NCBI RefSeq assembly: GCF_027912835.1 | Contig: NZ_CP115768.1 | Span: 2,406,001 to 2,470,000 of the forward strand | Direction of reading: 5' to 3' | Source: Paracoccus sediminicola | GTDB lineage: Bacteria > Pseudomonadota > Alphaproteobacteria > Rhodobacterales > Rhodobacteraceae | Length of the DNA: 64,000 nucleotides | Shown: positions 8,724-18,634 of the stretch, piece after piece | Layout of the letters: each line of letters opens with the position of its first letter | Position numbering within the stretch: position 1 is the first letter of the stretch | Program-made: the position numbers and the translations under genes | The notes under the pieces: model-generated | Told to the model about the DNA's origin: nothing | The model's input: only the letters and a program-made list of their open reading frames with translations | Database searches by the model: none

Positions 8724-10639
8724 GCGGCCTCCTTCGCGGTCGCCCGCGCCTTGTCCCAGATTGCGCAGAGCGCGGCATAGCGGTCAGCCATCTGCCTGAC
8801 TGCCTCATCGTCGCCCATCTCGCCCTGTATCCATGCGCGCGCCGCATCGGCAAAGATCGTGCGGCCCACGGCGAAGCCGCGCACCAGATCGAAGCCCGCC
8901 GCGATGTCGAAGCTGGCCGCGAGCTTTTCCTTGGACGCGTCGAGGCCCAGCACCACGATGCCGCGCGTATGGCGGTCGTGGTCCTCTATGGCGGCGATGG
9001 CGTTCTGCCAGCCTGCGCGGGTCGTCATCGGCTCCAGCTTCCACCAGTCAGGATAAATCCCGGCGGCATAGAATTGCCGGATCAGCTTGGCCGTAGTCTG
9101 GTCGTCCACTGGCCCGACCTTGGACGGGATCACCTCCAGCAGAAATTCCAGCCCGTTGCGCCGCGCCGCTGCGTAAAGCCGGGCCATCGTCGCCTCTTGC
9201 TCGGCGCGCAACGCGGCATCGTCATCGGGATGGCAGAAGCACAGCACCTTCACCACATTCTCGCGCGCCCATTCCTGCAGGCCGCCGCAATCGGGGCCAA
9301 GCTCGGGTTCCAGCCTCAGCGGCCGCGAGCCCGGCCATTCCGCAGGCCGCCCGATCCACAGCCCCGAGCCTGAGGCCGCATGCAGCGCCGCACGCCCGAT
9401 GCGGTTGTCGCATAATATGCCATACCCCGGCTGACCATCCGCCACCTGAAGCGCGGCTTGCAGGCACAGCTGCTTGAACGCGCCGCCCTTCTCGGGCGTA
9501 TATCCCGGCATCTCCTCCAGCTGGCCGCGATGGTCGAAGGCGAAGACGCGCATTGTCGACCAGTCTCCCGCGCCGGGATTGGCGCGGTTGGTGGCCCGAT
9601 GCACCTGTTCCAGTTCGGCATCGTTGCGCAGATCGGGGCGTTGCACGCCGCGCCTCAGGAAGAATTCCAGCTCGGTCAGGCTGGGATAGGCCGGGGTGCA
9701 GCCATGGCGGCTGACGGCGAAGGCCCCGCAGGCATTCGCATATTCCAGCGCGCGCGGCCAGTCCTCGCCATCCAGCCAGCCCTTCATCAGCCCGGAAAAG
9801 AACCCGTCCCCCGCGCCGAGCACATTGAACACCTCGATGGGGAAGCCCGGACCGGTCTGGCCGTCGTCCAGACTGTCGGGGATCGCGCCTTCAAAGGCCA
9901 CCGCCCCGGCAGCCCCGCGCTTGCAGACCAGCGTGGCACCCGAAACCTGCCGCACCGCCCGGAGCGCCGCGATGGTGTCGGTCGAGCCGCCGGCGATGTG
10001 GAATTCCTCTTCGGTGCCGACGATCAGGTCGAAATAATGCAGAGTCGATTGCAGTTCCGCCGTCACCTTTTCGCTTTCGACAAAGCGGCTTTCGCCCTCG
10101 CCATGCCCGGCCACGCCCCAGAGATTCGGGCGATAGTCGATATCAAGCGCCGTCTTCGCCCCGTGCTTGCGCGCCAGTTCCAGCGCCCGGATCACCGCCG
10201 CCCGCGTCCGCGGATGCGAAAGATGCGTGCCGGTGGCCAGCACGGCGCGCGCCTCGGCGATGAAGCTTTCGTCGATATCCTCCTCGGTCAGCCCCATATC
10301 GGCGCAGTTCTCGCGATAGAAGATCAGCGGAAAGCTGTCCTCATCGCGAATGCCCAGCAGAACCAGCGCGGTCAGCCGCTCGGGATCTGTCTTGACGCCG
10401 CGCACATCGACGCCTTCGCGCAGCAACTGCTCGCGGATGAAGCGCCCCATATGTTCGTCGCCGACACCTGTGATGACGGCGGATTTGAGACCGAGCCGCG
10501 CCGTTCCGCAGGCGATATTCGTCGGAGACCCGCCGATATACTTGCTGAAAGACCCCATATCCTCCAGGCGGCCGCCGATCTGGTCGCCGTAAAGGTCGAC
10601 GCTGCTGCGGCCAATCGTGATCAGGTCAAGCGGTTTCAT
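8720..10639 (-). CDS. iolC: 5-dehydro-2-deoxygluconokinase fused to a DUF2090 aldolase-like domain
   Basis: Phosphorylates 5-dehydro-2-deoxygluconate in the cytoplasm. Residues about 1-330 are a PfkB-family sugar kinase, with [18 protein letters not shown] near the start and the anion-hole/catalytic [11 protein letters not shown] motif. Residues about 360-639 are a DUF2090 barrel ([17 protein letters not shown], then [15 protein letters not shown] and [12 protein letters not shown]). Comparable two-domain IolC proteins occur in many Proteobacteria, where the second domain is thought to provide the phosphate-aldolase step normally done by IolJ. The start overlaps the preceding dehydrogenase gene by 14 bp. 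Confidence 0.93.
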   Translation of the reverse strand: MKPLDLITIGRSSVDLYGDQIGGRLEDMGSFSKYIGGSPTNIACGTARLGLKSAVITGVGDEHMGRFIREQLLREGVDVRGVKTDPERLTALVLLGIRDEDSFPLIFYRENCADMGLTEEDIDESFIAEARAVLATGTHLSHPRTRAAVIRALELARKHGAKTALDIDYRPNLWGVAGHGEGESRFVESEKVTAELQSTLHYFDLIVGTEEEFHIAGGSTDTIAALRAVRQVSGATLVCKRGAAGAVAFEGAIPDSLDDGQTGPGFPIEVFNVLGAGDGFFSGLMKGWLDGEDWPRALEYANACGAFAVSRHGCTPAYPSLTELEFFLRRGVQRPDLRNDAELEQVHRATNRANPGAGDWSTMRVFAFDHRGQLEEMPGYTPEKGGAFKQLCLQAALQVADGQPGYGILCDNRIGRAALHAASGSGLWIGRPAEWPGSRPLRLEPELGPDCGGLQEWARENVVKVLCFCHPDDDAALRAEQEATMARLYAAARRNGLEFLLEVIPSKVGPVDDQTTAKLIRQFYAAGIYPDWWKLEPMTTRAGWQNAIAAIEDHDRHTRGIVVLGLDASKEKLAASFDIAAGFDLVRGFAVGRTIFADAARAWIQGEMGDDEAVRQMADRYAALCAIWDKARATAKEAA

Positions 10640-11762
10640 GGAGACTCTCCTCGATCTTCACCGGCTGGCCCTCCGAGGCCGCCATGGCGTGGATGATCTG
10701 TTCGATATGAAGTCCGGCCGCGAAGTCCGGGCGGGCGGGCGCTCCGCCACAGATCGCCCGCAAAAGGTCGCGGCATTCGATGATCTTCAACTCGTTGAAG
10801 CCGAAATTATGACCCGGAGCCGGGCAGAAGGCCGCGAAATCGGGCTGTTCCGGGCCGGAAAGCTGGCGGGTGAAGCCCGGCTCTCCGGCCCGGTGCACCC
10901 AAAGCTCGTTCATGTTTTCCTGATCGAAAACAAGGCTGCCGTCGCTGCCATGCACTTCCCATTGCAGGCGGCATTTGCGGCCCCGTGCCACGCGCGAGGT
11001 GGCAAAGCTGCCCTGAGCGCCGGATGCGAAGCGGATCAGGGCCAGCGCACTGTCTTCATTTTCGACCGCGCGCGGGCCTTCGGCAAAGGGACGGCTGGCA
11101 ATGGCGATCTGGGTCATGGCGGTGACCTCCACTACGGGCCCCATGAGCGCGACCATCTGGCTGACCAGATGACAGCCGAGATCGCCCAGCACCCCCAGCC
11201 CGCCGCCTGCAAGGGTCATGCGCCACGACCACGGCAGGTCGGGATCGGCGGAATAATCCTCGTCATAGACACCGCGAAAGGCCAGCGGGCGACCAATCGC
11301 GCCGTTGGCGACCAGTTGCCGCGCCGCCTGAAAGGCCGGGCTACGAAGATAGTTATAGCCCAGAAGCGTGACCTGACCCGGATGCGCAGCGGCGAGATCG
11401 GCCATCGCTTGCGCATCGGCAAATGTCAGGGCCATCGGCTTTTCCAGCCAGACATGCTTGCCCGCCTTCAGCGCGGCCTCGGCCATCGGGCGGTGCAGCC
11501 CGTTCGGCGTGGTGATCGAGACGATATCGACGGCCGGGTCCACCACCGCCGTCTGCCAATCATCGCTGGCGCGGGCAAAGCCGAATTGCGCGGCATAATC
11601 GTGGGCCTTGTCGGCGGGGGTGTCGCAGAGGACTTCCAGCCTCGGATGGGCGCCACCAAAGACGGTGGCTGTATTGCGCCAGGCCATGGCATGGCATTTG
11701 CCCATGAAGCCGGTGCCGATCAGCGCCACACCGAGGGGTCGAGATGGCATGTGTTGTGTCAC
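10626..11762 (-). CDS. Gfo/Idh/MocA oxidoreductase of the iol operon
   Basis: NAD(P)-dependent dehydrogenase of 378 aa. The Rossmann domain opens with [15 protein letters not shown], and the strand-end WLEKPMAL carries the conserved EKP lysine. The catalytic segment is [17 protein letters not shown]. Position inside the iol operon suggests an inositol stereoisomer (scyllo- or chiro-inositol) or an inosose as substrate; this is inference. It differs clearly from the IolG at 15601-16611, so it is an extra activity rather than a recent duplicate. Confidence 0.85.
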   Translation of the reverse strand: MTQHMPSRPLGVALIGTGFMGKCHAMAWRNTATVFGGAHPRLEVLCDTPADKAHDYAAQFGFARASDDWQTAVVDPAVDIVSITTPNGLHRPMAEAALKAGKHVWLEKPMALTFADAQAMADLAAAHPGQVTLLGYNYLRSPAFQAARQLVANGAIGRPLAFRGVYDEDYSADPDLPWSWRMTLAGGGLGVLGDLGCHLVSQMVALMGPVVEVTAMTQIAIASRPFAEGPRAVENEDSALALIRFASGAQGSFATSRVARGRKCRLQWEVHGSDGSLVFDQENMNELWVHRAGEPGFTRQLSGPEQPDFAAFCPAPGHNFGFNELKIIECRDLLRAICGGAPARPDFAAGLHIEQIIHAMAASEGQPVKIEESLHETA

Positions 11763-11820
11763 GACGTCTCCGTGTTGCTGAAGGGCGGGCGCGCGCGATC
11801 TGCCCCCGCCCCGATCGGTT

Positions 11821-12597
11821 TCAGATGGTGCCGCCCAGCGAACCTTCCAGCTGCGCCATCTCTTGCCCGCCAGCCATCATGTCCTGAAGCTGAGCGGAGT
11901 CGATTTCGCCCTTCACCGCGGTGCCGAGGGTCTGGCCGCGATTCAGCACGGTGAAACGGTCGCCCACGGCCATGGCGTGGCGCACGTTATGGCTGATGAA
12001 CACGACGCCGATGCCCTGATTGCGGACCCGGTCGATGGTGGCCAGAACGTTCGAGGTCTGGCGCACCCCCAGCGCCGAGGTCGGTTCGTCCAGGATCAGC
12101 ACCTTGGCCCCGAAATAGACCGCCCGCGCAATCGCGACCGTCTGGCGTTCGCCGCCCGACAGCGTGCCGACCGCCTGATCCGGCGCGCGCAGGTTGATGC
12201 CCATCTTGCGCATCTCTTCCATGGTGATCTCGTTGGCGCGGTCGATGTCGAAGCGCTTGACGATGCCACCCTTCTTGGGCTCTCGCCCCATGAAAAAATT
12301 GCGGGTGACGCTCATCAGCGGGATCATGGCGAGATCCTGGAAGACGGTGGCGATGCCGGCCTCCATCGCGTCGCGCGGGCTGTCGAAGCTGAGCGGCTTG
12401 CCTTCGAAGAAGATCTCGCCCGAGGTCGGCTTGTGAACGCCGGACATGGTCTTGATGAAGGTGGATTTGCCGGCGCCGTTATCGCCCAGAAGGCAGTGGC
12501 ATTCGCCGGGGCGCACATCGAAGGTCACGCCGTTCAGGGCGATGACATTGCCGAAATGCTTCTTGATGTTTTCCATGTGGATGATGGGATCGGACAT
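11821..12597 (-). CDS. ABC transporter ATPase, Frc-type sugar importer
   Basis: Cytoplasmic ATPase of 258 aa with a single nucleotide-binding domain. Walker A is GDNGAGKST, the signature is [15 protein letters not shown], and Walker B is [12 protein letters not shown] followed by the switch histidine in VVFISHN. A single-domain ATPase of this size resembles FrcA of the fructose/ribose/mannose system rather than the double-length RbsA or inositol IatA type. It ends the transporter trio, one base after the permease gene. Context points to myo-inositol or an isomer. Confidence 0.9.
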   Translation of the reverse strand: MSDPIIHMENIKKHFGNVIALNGVTFDVRPGECHCLLGDNGAGKSTFIKTMSGVHKPTSGEIFFEGKPLSFDSPRDAMEAGIATVFQDLAMIPLMSVTRNFFMGREPKKGGIVKRFDIDRANEITMEEMRKMGINLRAPDQAVGTLSGGERQTVAIARAVYFGAKVLILDEPTSALGVRQTSNVLATIDRVRNQGIGVVFISHNVRHAMAVGDRFTVLNRGQTLGTAVKGEIDSAQLQDMMAGGQEMAQLEGSLGGTI

Positions 12598-12598
12598 C

Positions 12599-13705
12599 TC
12601 AACGTTCCCCCGTCACGCGCTTGCGGATGACATTGTTGAAGACCACCGCCAGCAGCAGCATGCCGCCCAGGAAGACCTGGAACCAGTCCTGATCGAAATC
12701 GGTATAGGTCAGGCCAATGGTGACCATGCCGAAGATGATCGCTCCGAAGAAGGCGCCGATGGCCGAGCCATAACCGCCGGTCAGCAGGCAGCCGCCGATC
12801 ACCGCGGTGATGATCGCCTCGAACTCCTTCATGAAGCCGCGCCGCGCATCGGTTGACCCGGCGTCGATCACGGTGATGATCGCGACCAGAGCGGCGGCGC
12901 AGGCGGTCAGCATGAAGAGCGAGATCTTGACCCGCTTGACGGGCACGCCGGAATTGGCAGCGGCGTTGTCGTCGCCGCCGGTGGCGAAGATCCAGTTGCC
13001 GGCGGGCGTGCGCAGCAGGACGAAGGTGCAGACCAGCGCCATGGCGATGAACCACAGGATCTCGACCGGGATTCCCGGCACTTTCGGCGCGCCGGAGTTG
13101 AAGCTGTCGACGATGCCACGCTCGGCCAGCCAGGTGAAGAGACCGGGGAAGGCGTCGCCCGAGAAGATCGGCGTGAGAAAGTCGTTCTCCACCGCGTCGC
13201 GCACGCCGCGAAGCTGGGTCGAGCCGCCGGTGAACAGCTTCAGCCCCACCAGAGACGCACCGCGCAGGATGAACAGAAAGGCCAGCGTGACGATGAAGCT
13301 GGGCAGGCCGGTGCGGATGACGACATAGCCGTTCAGCGCCCCCATCGCCGCTGCGGCCAGCAGGGTCACCGGGATGGCCACGATCAGCGGCAATCCCATA
13401 TTCACGGCAAGCACACCGAAGATCAGCCCGGTGAAGGCCACCATGGAGCCGATGGAGAGGTCGAATTCTCCGCCGATCATCAGCATCGCGGCGGCGATAC
13501 CCAATATGCCAAGCTGCGCGGCTGGGGTCATGAAATTCATGATGCCGGACAGGGTGAACATGGTGCTGTCGGCGGTGATCAGAAAGAAGATCGTGACCAG
13601 AATGACACCGCCAATGGCGCCAAGCTCGGGTCGCTTCATCAAGCGGGTCGCGAACGATTCGGACTTGATCCGTTCGTCCGCCGTATTCGTGGCGTCCGTC
13701 GTCAT
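12599..13705 (-). CDS. ABC transporter permease, Frc/Rbs-type sugar importer
   Basis: Inner-membrane permease of 368 aa with about ten hydrophobic segments. The start at 13705 is favoured because GGAGG lies just upstream; the longer frame to 13729 lacks this. The family hallmark [17 protein letters not shown] is present in the first third, and the late conserved region [19 protein letters not shown] interacts with the ATPase. It lies between the binding-protein and ATPase genes of the inositol operon and probably carries inositol. Confidence 0.9.
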   Translation of the reverse strand: MTTDATNTADERIKSESFATRLMKRPELGAIGGVILVTIFFLITADSTMFTLSGIMNFMTPAAQLGILGIAAAMLMIGGEFDLSIGSMVAFTGLIFGVLAVNMGLPLIVAIPVTLLAAAAMGALNGYVVIRTGLPSFIVTLAFLFILRGASLVGLKLFTGGSTQLRGVRDAVENDFLTPIFSGDAFPGLFTWLAERGIVDSFNSGAPKVPGIPVEILWFIAMALVCTFVLLRTPAGNWIFATGGDDNAAANSGVPVKRVKISLFMLTACAAALVAIITVIDAGSTDARRGFMKEFEAIITAVIGGCLLTGGYGSAIGAFFGAIIFGMVTIGLTYTDFDQDWFQVFLGGMLLLAVVFNNVIRKRVTGER

Positions 13706-13782
13706 GGGGTCCTCCACCCTGATAATCACTGCGTGTCAGTTGCGGGCGCGCGCCTTAAATCATCGCGCGCGCCCGCCTTCGA

Positions 13783-14700
13783 TCAGCGGATGCCTTCGGC
13801 GGAAAGATCGACCACCTGTTCGGCCTTGTCCTGCGTGACGAGGTTCGGCCCGGAGGGCACGTCGCCCGCCGGCATCAGCCCGTAATTCGCATTGAGCGCC
13901 AGGAAGCTGACCGGCAGATAACCCTGAAGAAATTGTTGCTGGTCGATGGCGAAGGTGGCGCGGCCATCGGCAACGGCCTCGAGGAAACCTGCCGACATGT
14001 CGAAAGTCGCGATCAGCACATCGTCCCGGCCGACGGCCTCGACGGCGTCGATCGACGGCTCGCCCACCAGCGGCGCGCTGAGACCGAGAATGGTGTCCAC
14101 TTCGGGATCGGATTCGAGCGCGGCGCGAACCTTGGACTGAACCTCGGTCGGGTCGGCCTGTGTCGGCACCACCTCGACAGGATTGCCGAAGCCTTCGGCA
14201 AAGCCCTCGCAGCGCTGGTCGAGCGCGACGTTGCCGACCTCCTGGTTGACGCAGATGCCCTTGGTGCCGCCAAGCGCGGCAAGCTCTTCTCCGGCTGCGA
14301 CGCCCGCGTCATATTCGGACTGGCCGACATGCAGAATCACCCCGAGATCGGCGGCGACATCGCCGCCGGAATTCATCGAGATGACCGGAATCCCGGCCTC
14401 GACCGCGCGCTGGATCGACGGCCCGAGTGCGTCGCCATCGGGGATCGACACGACGATCCCGTCGGGTTCCTGGTTGACGGCGGCGTCGATGAGCTGGCTC
14501 ATCTGGACCATGTCGAAGGTCTCGGGCGAGCGGAAATCGACGCTCGCGCCGGTATCCTCGCCGGCCTTGGCGGCGCCGTTCTTGACGACCGACCAGAACG
14601 GGTCATTGGCCTGACCATGCGCCACGACGACGATGTCCTGTGCCAGAGACGGGGCCGCGAGGGCCAACGTCATGGCGGAAGCTGCAAAAAGATGTTTCAT
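13783..14700 (-). CDS. Periplasmic sugar (inositol) binding protein of the ABC importer
   Basis: Secreted 305-aa periplasmic binding protein of the ribose-binding type I fold. The signal peptide (MKHLFAASAMTLALAAPSLA) is cleaved before QDIVVVAHG. The start at 14700 has a GGAGGAGAACC ribosome site; longer upstream frames are spurious. Typical motifs are NDPFWSVVKNGAAKAGEDTG, IPVISMNSGGD and IATFDMS near the hinge. It is encoded between the isomerase and permease genes of the iol operon, so a myo-inositol or related cyclitol ligand is likely. Confidence 0.9.
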   Translation of the reverse strand: MKHLFAASAMTLALAAPSLAQDIVVVAHGQANDPFWSVVKNGAAKAGEDTGASVDFRSPETFDMVQMSQLIDAAVNQEPDGIVVSIPDGDALGPSIQRAVEAGIPVISMNSGGDVAADLGVILHVGQSEYDAGVAAGEELAALGGTKGICVNQEVGNVALDQRCEGFAEGFGNPVEVVPTQADPTEVQSKVRAALESDPEVDTILGLSAPLVGEPSIDAVEAVGRDDVLIATFDMSAGFLEAVADGRATFAIDQQQFLQGYLPVSFLALNANYGLMPAGDVPSGPNLVTQDKAEQVVDLSAEGIR

Positions 14701-14746
14701 GGTTCTCCTCCCATTGGTGATGTGCGGGCGTTCCTCCACGCCCTTT

Positions 14747-15604
14747 TCAGCCAGCGCGTAACGCGCCGGATGGATTGGCCTGCTCGATCCGCCGGATGGC
14801 CTGGACCGAGCGGGCCAGAATCTGTTCGAGCGTATCACGATAGCCCGCGCCCTTGTCAGTGGTGAACGGGTCGGGACCGGGGGCGGCGGGTTCGATGATG
14901 ACCGGGCCGTCATATCCGATCCGGTCCAGCGCGGCGAATTGGGCGGCGAAATCGATATGACCGTCTCCGATCCCGCCGCGATTGGAATCTGCGACGTGAT
15001 AGAGCCCGATCCGGTCGCCACCCGCAAGCAGGGCGGCGGCGGGGTCGGCCTCTTCGATATTCATGTGGTAGGCGTCGGGCAGCAGGCTGAAATTCGATGC
15101 GCCGACACGTTCCAGCAGCGCCAGCCCCTCGGCGACGGTGCGGATCTGATGAGATTCGTAGCGGTTCAGGATCTCGAACACGACCGGCAGCCCTGCCTGT
15201 TGTGCGAGGGCGCAGATGCGGCGGGTGCTGTCGGCGAGATGCGCATCCTCGGTCGCCTGATCGCTGATCGGGCGGATGCGCTGCACGAGGCCGTGACAGG
15301 AGATGCGCGGCAGGCCGTCGGGTTGACCCAGCCGCCCCGCCCAGTCGATCAGCCTTTCGTAATAGGCCACCGCAGCGTCGCGGACTTCCTTTTCGGGATG
15401 CGAGATATCGGCGTCGCCGGGGGTGATGGAAAATACCGTCAGCCCGTGTTCCGCGAAGATGCGTCCCGCCTTGGCCGGGTCGATCCCGTCGACATCGCCA
15501 TGCAGCTCGACCCCGTCCAGCCCCGCGCGCCGGGCGCGGGCGGCGATGGCGGTCAGATCCTCGCCGCCGAAAATCCAGGTGCAGCATCCGGTCTGGCGCA
15601 TCAT
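14747..15604 (-). CDS. TIM-barrel sugar isomerase/epimerase (IolI/IolH or ketose-epimerase like)
   Basis: 285-aa AP-endonuclease-2/xylose-isomerase-like barrel. Metal-ligand positions are visible: E in VVFEILNRYESH, D and H in LLPDAYHMNIEE, H in GLYHVADSNR and E in VIIEPAAP. The HVADSNR..GDGHIDF block is typical of D-tagatose-3-epimerase-like enzymes and of inosose isomerases. Start ATG overlaps the iolG stop (ATGATGA). In the iol operon it probably interconverts inosose isomers, as IolI does; a ketose epimerase role is the alternative. Confidence 0.78.
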   Translation of the reverse strand: MMRQTGCCTWIFGGEDLTAIAARARRAGLDGVELHGDVDGIDPAKAGRIFAEHGLTVFSITPGDADISHPEKEVRDAAVAYYERLIDWAGRLGQPDGLPRISCHGLVQRIRPISDQATEDAHLADSTRRICALAQQAGLPVVFEILNRYESHQIRTVAEGLALLERVGASNFSLLPDAYHMNIEEADPAAALLAGGDRIGLYHVADSNRGGIGDGHIDFAAQFAALDRIGYDGPVIIEPAAPGPDPFTTDKGAGYRDTLEQILARSVQAIRRIEQANPSGALRAG

Positions 15605-16611
15605 TCCGCCCCCAGCATGTCGGGCGTGATCGCTACGCTGTCGCCGGATTGCGCCGAGCGTGTGGCCGCCTCGGCGCAGGCCAGCGCGGCGACGCCTTCG
15701 CGCAGGGTGACCGGCATCGCAGCGCCGGATTGGAGCGCGTCGATAAAGGCGGTCCATTCGATTTCGTAGGCGCGCATATAGCGTTCGAGGAAGAAATAGA
15801 CTGGCTTGGCGGCGCTGGCGCCGCTTGCGGTGATCTTTTCGACGGTGTTTTCCAGCATGTTCTTGGCCGAAAGCAGCCCCTCCGAGCCGAGCAGCTCGAT
15901 CCGCTGGTCATAGCCGTAACCGGCCCGGCGCGAATTTTTGATGACGCAGATGCGCCCATCGTCCCATTGCAGGATGACGGCGGCGGTATCGACATCGCCC
16001 GCCGTGCCGATTTCAGGATCGACCATGGCGCTGCCCGTGGCGCTGACACGCGCGGGCGGGCCGCCGAAGATCCAGCAGGCAATATCGAAATCATGGATCA
16101 TCATGTCCCGGAACAGTCCGCCGGAGACCTTGATATAGTCGATGGGCGGCGGCGCTGGATCGAATGAGGTGATCGACAGGAGCTCGCCCTTGCCGATCTC
16201 TCCCGCGTCATAGGCGGCCTTGAGCGCGGCGAATTGCGGATCGAAACGCCGGTTGAAGCCGACCATGACAGGCTGGCCGCTGGCCTCGGCGGTTTTCAGA
16301 GTGGCAAGCGCACGGTCCAGCGACAGATCGACGGGCTTTTCGCACAGCACCGCCTTGCCTGCCGCGGTGGCGCGCTCGATCAGGTCGGAATGGGTGTCGG
16401 TCGAGGTCGCAATAAGCACTGCGTCGATTTCGTCATCGGCCAGGATATCGTCGATGCTTCTGACTTCGGCGCCGATCTGCCCGGCCAGCTTGCGCGCTGC
16501 TTCGGGGATGGCGTCGGCCACGGCGACAAGCCGAGATCCGTCATGGGCGGTTATGGATTTCGCGTGGACCTGACCGATCCGGCCGGCCCCAAGCAACGCT
16601 ACCTTCATCAT
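15601..16611 (-). CDS. iolG: myo-inositol 2-dehydrogenase
   Basis: Oxidises myo-inositol to 2-keto-myo-inositol with NAD in the cytoplasm. The 336-aa chain has the Gfo/Idh/MocA fold. VALLGAGRIGQVHAK is the Rossmann loop, LCEKPVDLSLDRA contains the conserved EKP, and GGLFRDMMIHDFDIACWIFG supplies the catalytic D-x3-H region. GFNRRFDPQF is characteristic of IolG. It is the first gene of the operon, next to two palindromic operators and the divergent LacI gene. A GGGAGGGG ribosome site lies upstream. Confidence 0.95.
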   Translation of the reverse strand: MMKVALLGAGRIGQVHAKSITAHDGSRLVAVADAIPEAARKLAGQIGAEVRSIDDILADDEIDAVLIATSTDTHSDLIERATAAGKAVLCEKPVDLSLDRALATLKTAEASGQPVMVGFNRRFDPQFAALKAAYDAGEIGKGELLSITSFDPAPPPIDYIKVSGGLFRDMMIHDFDIACWIFGGPPARVSATGSAMVDPEIGTAGDVDTAAVILQWDDGRICVIKNSRRAGYGYDQRIELLGSEGLLSAKNMLENTVEKITASGASAAKPVYFFLERYMRAYEIEWTAFIDALQSGAAMPVTLREGVAALACAEAATRSAQSGDSVAITPDMLGAE

Positions 16612-16670
16612 TCTGCACCCCTCCCTCGAATCATCGCAAGCTGTCTGTTAGCGCCCAAGCTGAGCGATTC

Positions 16671-16684
16671 TGCACGCGCGTGCA
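16671..16684. promoter_or_regulatory. Palindromic operator 1, iolG/lacI-type intergenic region
   Basis: Perfect 14-bp palindrome TGCACGCGCGTGCA with a central CG step, the symmetry expected for a LacI-family operator. Extra symmetry in the flanks (TTC before, AAGAA after) extends it. It lies about 60 bp upstream of the iolG start codon and about 65 bp upstream of the divergent regulator gene. Confidence 0.75.
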
Positions 16685-16693
16685 AGAAAAATA

Positions 16694-16707
16694 TGCTCGC
16701 GCGTGCA
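16694..16707. promoter_or_regulatory. Palindromic operator 2, iolG/lacI-type intergenic region
   Basis: TGCTCGCGCGTGCA, differing from operator 1 by one base. The centres are 23 bp apart, about two helical turns, so two dimers could bind the same DNA face. Both sites share the TGCNCGCGCGTGCA pattern, which should be searchable elsewhere in the genome. Confidence 0.7.
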
Positions 16708-16748
16708 AATTTCTTCCCGCGCGCGCCGCGTCGGGGTAAGCTGGGCCT

Positions 16749-17759
16749 ATGACCGATATAACGAACCAACTCGACACGGCGCGTGCTATCACCGCCGACG
16801 ACGTGGCCGAGGCAGCGGGCGTGTCCCGCTGGACTGTGGCGCGGGCCTTCAAGAAAGATGCCTCTATCTCACGCAAGAGCCGGGAAAGGGTGATGGCGGC
16901 GGCTGAGAGACTGGGCTATGCGCCGGATCTTCTGGCGGCCTCGCTGGCATCGGACAGGTCGCATCTGGTGGCGCTGATCACCAATGACTTCAACAACCCG
17001 CACAAGCTTGTGCTGCTGGAGCGGCTGACACGGATCCTGTGGTCGCATGGCTGGGGCTCGCTGCTAGTGAACATGTCGGAAAGCGAAGATGCCTCGGCTG
17101 CGCTGCTGGCGGCGAGCCAGCGACGGGTCGACGCGGCAGTGATGATCGGGACGCGGTTCGACGACCGCGTTCTGGACACCGCGCTTGGGGCGCGGCGGGT
17201 GAAAAAGCTGGTCGTCTTTGCACGCTACAGCAGCAACCCGAACACGCTGACCATTGCCTGCGACGACGTATTGGCGATGCGCGAGATCGCGGATCACCTG
17301 CTGGCGCGCGGCTATCGCCGCCCCGCCTTCATCGCCGGGCCGGATACGCAATCGGCCAAGCTGCACCGGCTGGACAGCTTCACCGATTACTGGCGCTCCA
17401 AGACCGGCTATGTCGTGCCGGCGCGCCATACCAGCGGCTATGATTTTCAGTCCGCGATCAATACCGCCGAGGCGCTGCTGACCGACTCGGCGCAGAAGGG
17501 TCTGCCCGATGTGATGGTTTGCGAGAACGATATTCTGGCGATCGGGGTGAGCGACGCTGTCCGCAACCTGCGCGGGACGGGGGCGGAAATCGCCGTGACC
17601 GGGTTCGACGATATTCCTCTGGCGGCGGCGCCCTCCTATGCGCTGACGACCTATCGTCAGCCGATTACGGCGATGTGCGAAAGCCTGCTTGAGGTTTTGA
17701 ACGGGCAGCGCAGCAGCAGCGCATTTCTGCCCGGGCGTCTGATCGTCCGGAACGGATGA
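16749..17759 (+). CDS. LacI family regulator of the inositol operon
   Basis: 336-aa regulator. The N-terminal helix-turn-helix and hinge run from ITADDVAEAAGVSRWTVARAFKKDASISRKSRERV to LGYAPDLLAASL. The remaining periplasmic-binding-protein-like domain includes VALITNDFNNPH, RRVDAAVMIGTRF, YRRPAFIAGPDTQSAKLHR and the C-terminal AVTGFDDIPLAAAPSYALTTYRQP. It is divergent from iolG with two palindromes between, so it is probably the repressor of the iol operon; LacI-type inositol regulators are usual in alphaproteobacteria. The effector is not determined. Confidence 0.87.
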   Translation: MTDITNQLDTARAITADDVAEAAGVSRWTVARAFKKDASISRKSRERVMAAAERLGYAPDLLAASLASDRSHLVALITNDFNNPHKLVLLERLTRILWSHGWGSLLVNMSESEDASAALLAASQRRVDAAVMIGTRFDDRVLDTALGARRVKKLVVFARYSSNPNTLTIACDDVLAMREIADHLLARGYRRPAFIAGPDTQSAKLHRLDSFTDYWRSKTGYVVPARHTSGYDFQSAINTAEALLTDSAQKGLPDVMVCENDILAIGVSDAVRNLRGTGAEIAVTGFDDIPLAAAPSYALTTYRQPITAMCESLLEVLNGQRSSSAFLPGRLIVRNG

Positions 17760-17778
17760 GGGTCATGGCGCTGCCGGA

Positions 17779-18624
17779 TCACGCCGGGCGTGTTCCCGCA
17801 GGCGCGGCGGCGTTGTTCCAGCCCGGATCGTCGAACGCAGTCAAAGCTGAAAGCCTGTCGTAATCCCCAGGGATGGCCGCGAGGACGGGAAAGCCGATGC
17901 CACGGAGCTCCGCATCCGCGCAGGGTGCGACGCGCCCGCCCGCCGCCTCGATCAGCGCATAGCCGGCGAGGCAGTCCCAGATCGACATGCGCGGCTCGCA
18001 ATAACCGACCAGACGCCCGGCGGCCACGAAAGCCAGCATCAGCGCACCGGACCCATAGCGCACATGAGCGATCCCCTGCGCCGAAAGATCCTGACAGAAA
18101 CGGCCAAACCGGGCCGGGTCGATACGGTCATTCGCGCCGATCCCCAGAAGCCCGGTGCTCAGATCGAAGCGGTCGGTCACCCGCACCGGCTTGCCGTTCA
18201 GCGTGGCGCCTTGCCCCCGCCCACCGAGGTAAAGCTCGTCCAGCACAGGCGCGTAAATCGCGCCCAAAAGCGGGCCGCTGGCATCCCTCAGCCCGATCGA
18301 GACGCACCATCCCGGCAGCCCGTTCAGGAATGGCGCCGTTCCGTCGATGGGGTCGATCACCCATGTCAGGCAGTTGAGCCCACCGGTCATGCCGTGCTCT
18401 TCGCCAAGGAACGCGTCATCGCGGAATTCGGACAAGAGCCGGTTGCGGATCAGTGTCTCGACCTCGCGGTCCGCAAGCGAGACCATGTCGGTCAGCGAGC
18501 GTTTCGTCTCGATATCGAGAAGGTCGCGCTTGCGGAAATAGCGCAGCGCCAGATCACCTGCTTCACGCGCGGCGTGTTCCATCGCGGTCAGCCGGACCCG
18601 CAAGTCGAGCTCTCTCAATTCCAT
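17779..18624 (-). CDS. Inositol monophosphatase family phosphatase
   Basis: Mg-dependent phosphomonoesterase of 281 aa. All three family motifs are intact: LGEEHG (E75-E76), DPIDGT (residues 91-96, metal ligands) and SIWDCLAG (W216-D217). Members act on inositol-1-phosphate, fructose-1,6-bisphosphate, histidinol phosphate or 3'-phosphoadenosine phosphate; the motifs do not tell these apart. It is the last gene of the AfuABC-like operon, 10 bp after the ATPase. A cytoplasmic phosphatase fits removal of phosphate from an imported sugar or inositol phosphate. Confidence 0.85.
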   Translation of the reverse strand: MELRELDLRVRLTAMEHAAREAGDLALRYFRKRDLLDIETKRSLTDMVSLADREVETLIRNRLLSEFRDDAFLGEEHGMTGGLNCLTWVIDPIDGTAPFLNGLPGWCVSIGLRDASGPLLGAIYAPVLDELYLGGRGQGATLNGKPVRVTDRFDLSTGLLGIGANDRIDPARFGRFCQDLSAQGIAHVRYGSGALMLAFVAAGRLVGYCEPRMSIWDCLAGYALIEAAGGRVAPCADAELRGIGFPVLAAIPGDYDRLSALTAFDDPGWNNAAAPAGTRPA

Positions 18625-18634
18625 TGCTCTGCCC

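Noticed and set aside
6879..8780. 633-codon plus-strand frame opposite iolD
   Set aside because: Shadow frame; the opposite strand encodes an intact ThDP enzyme with coupled neighbours.
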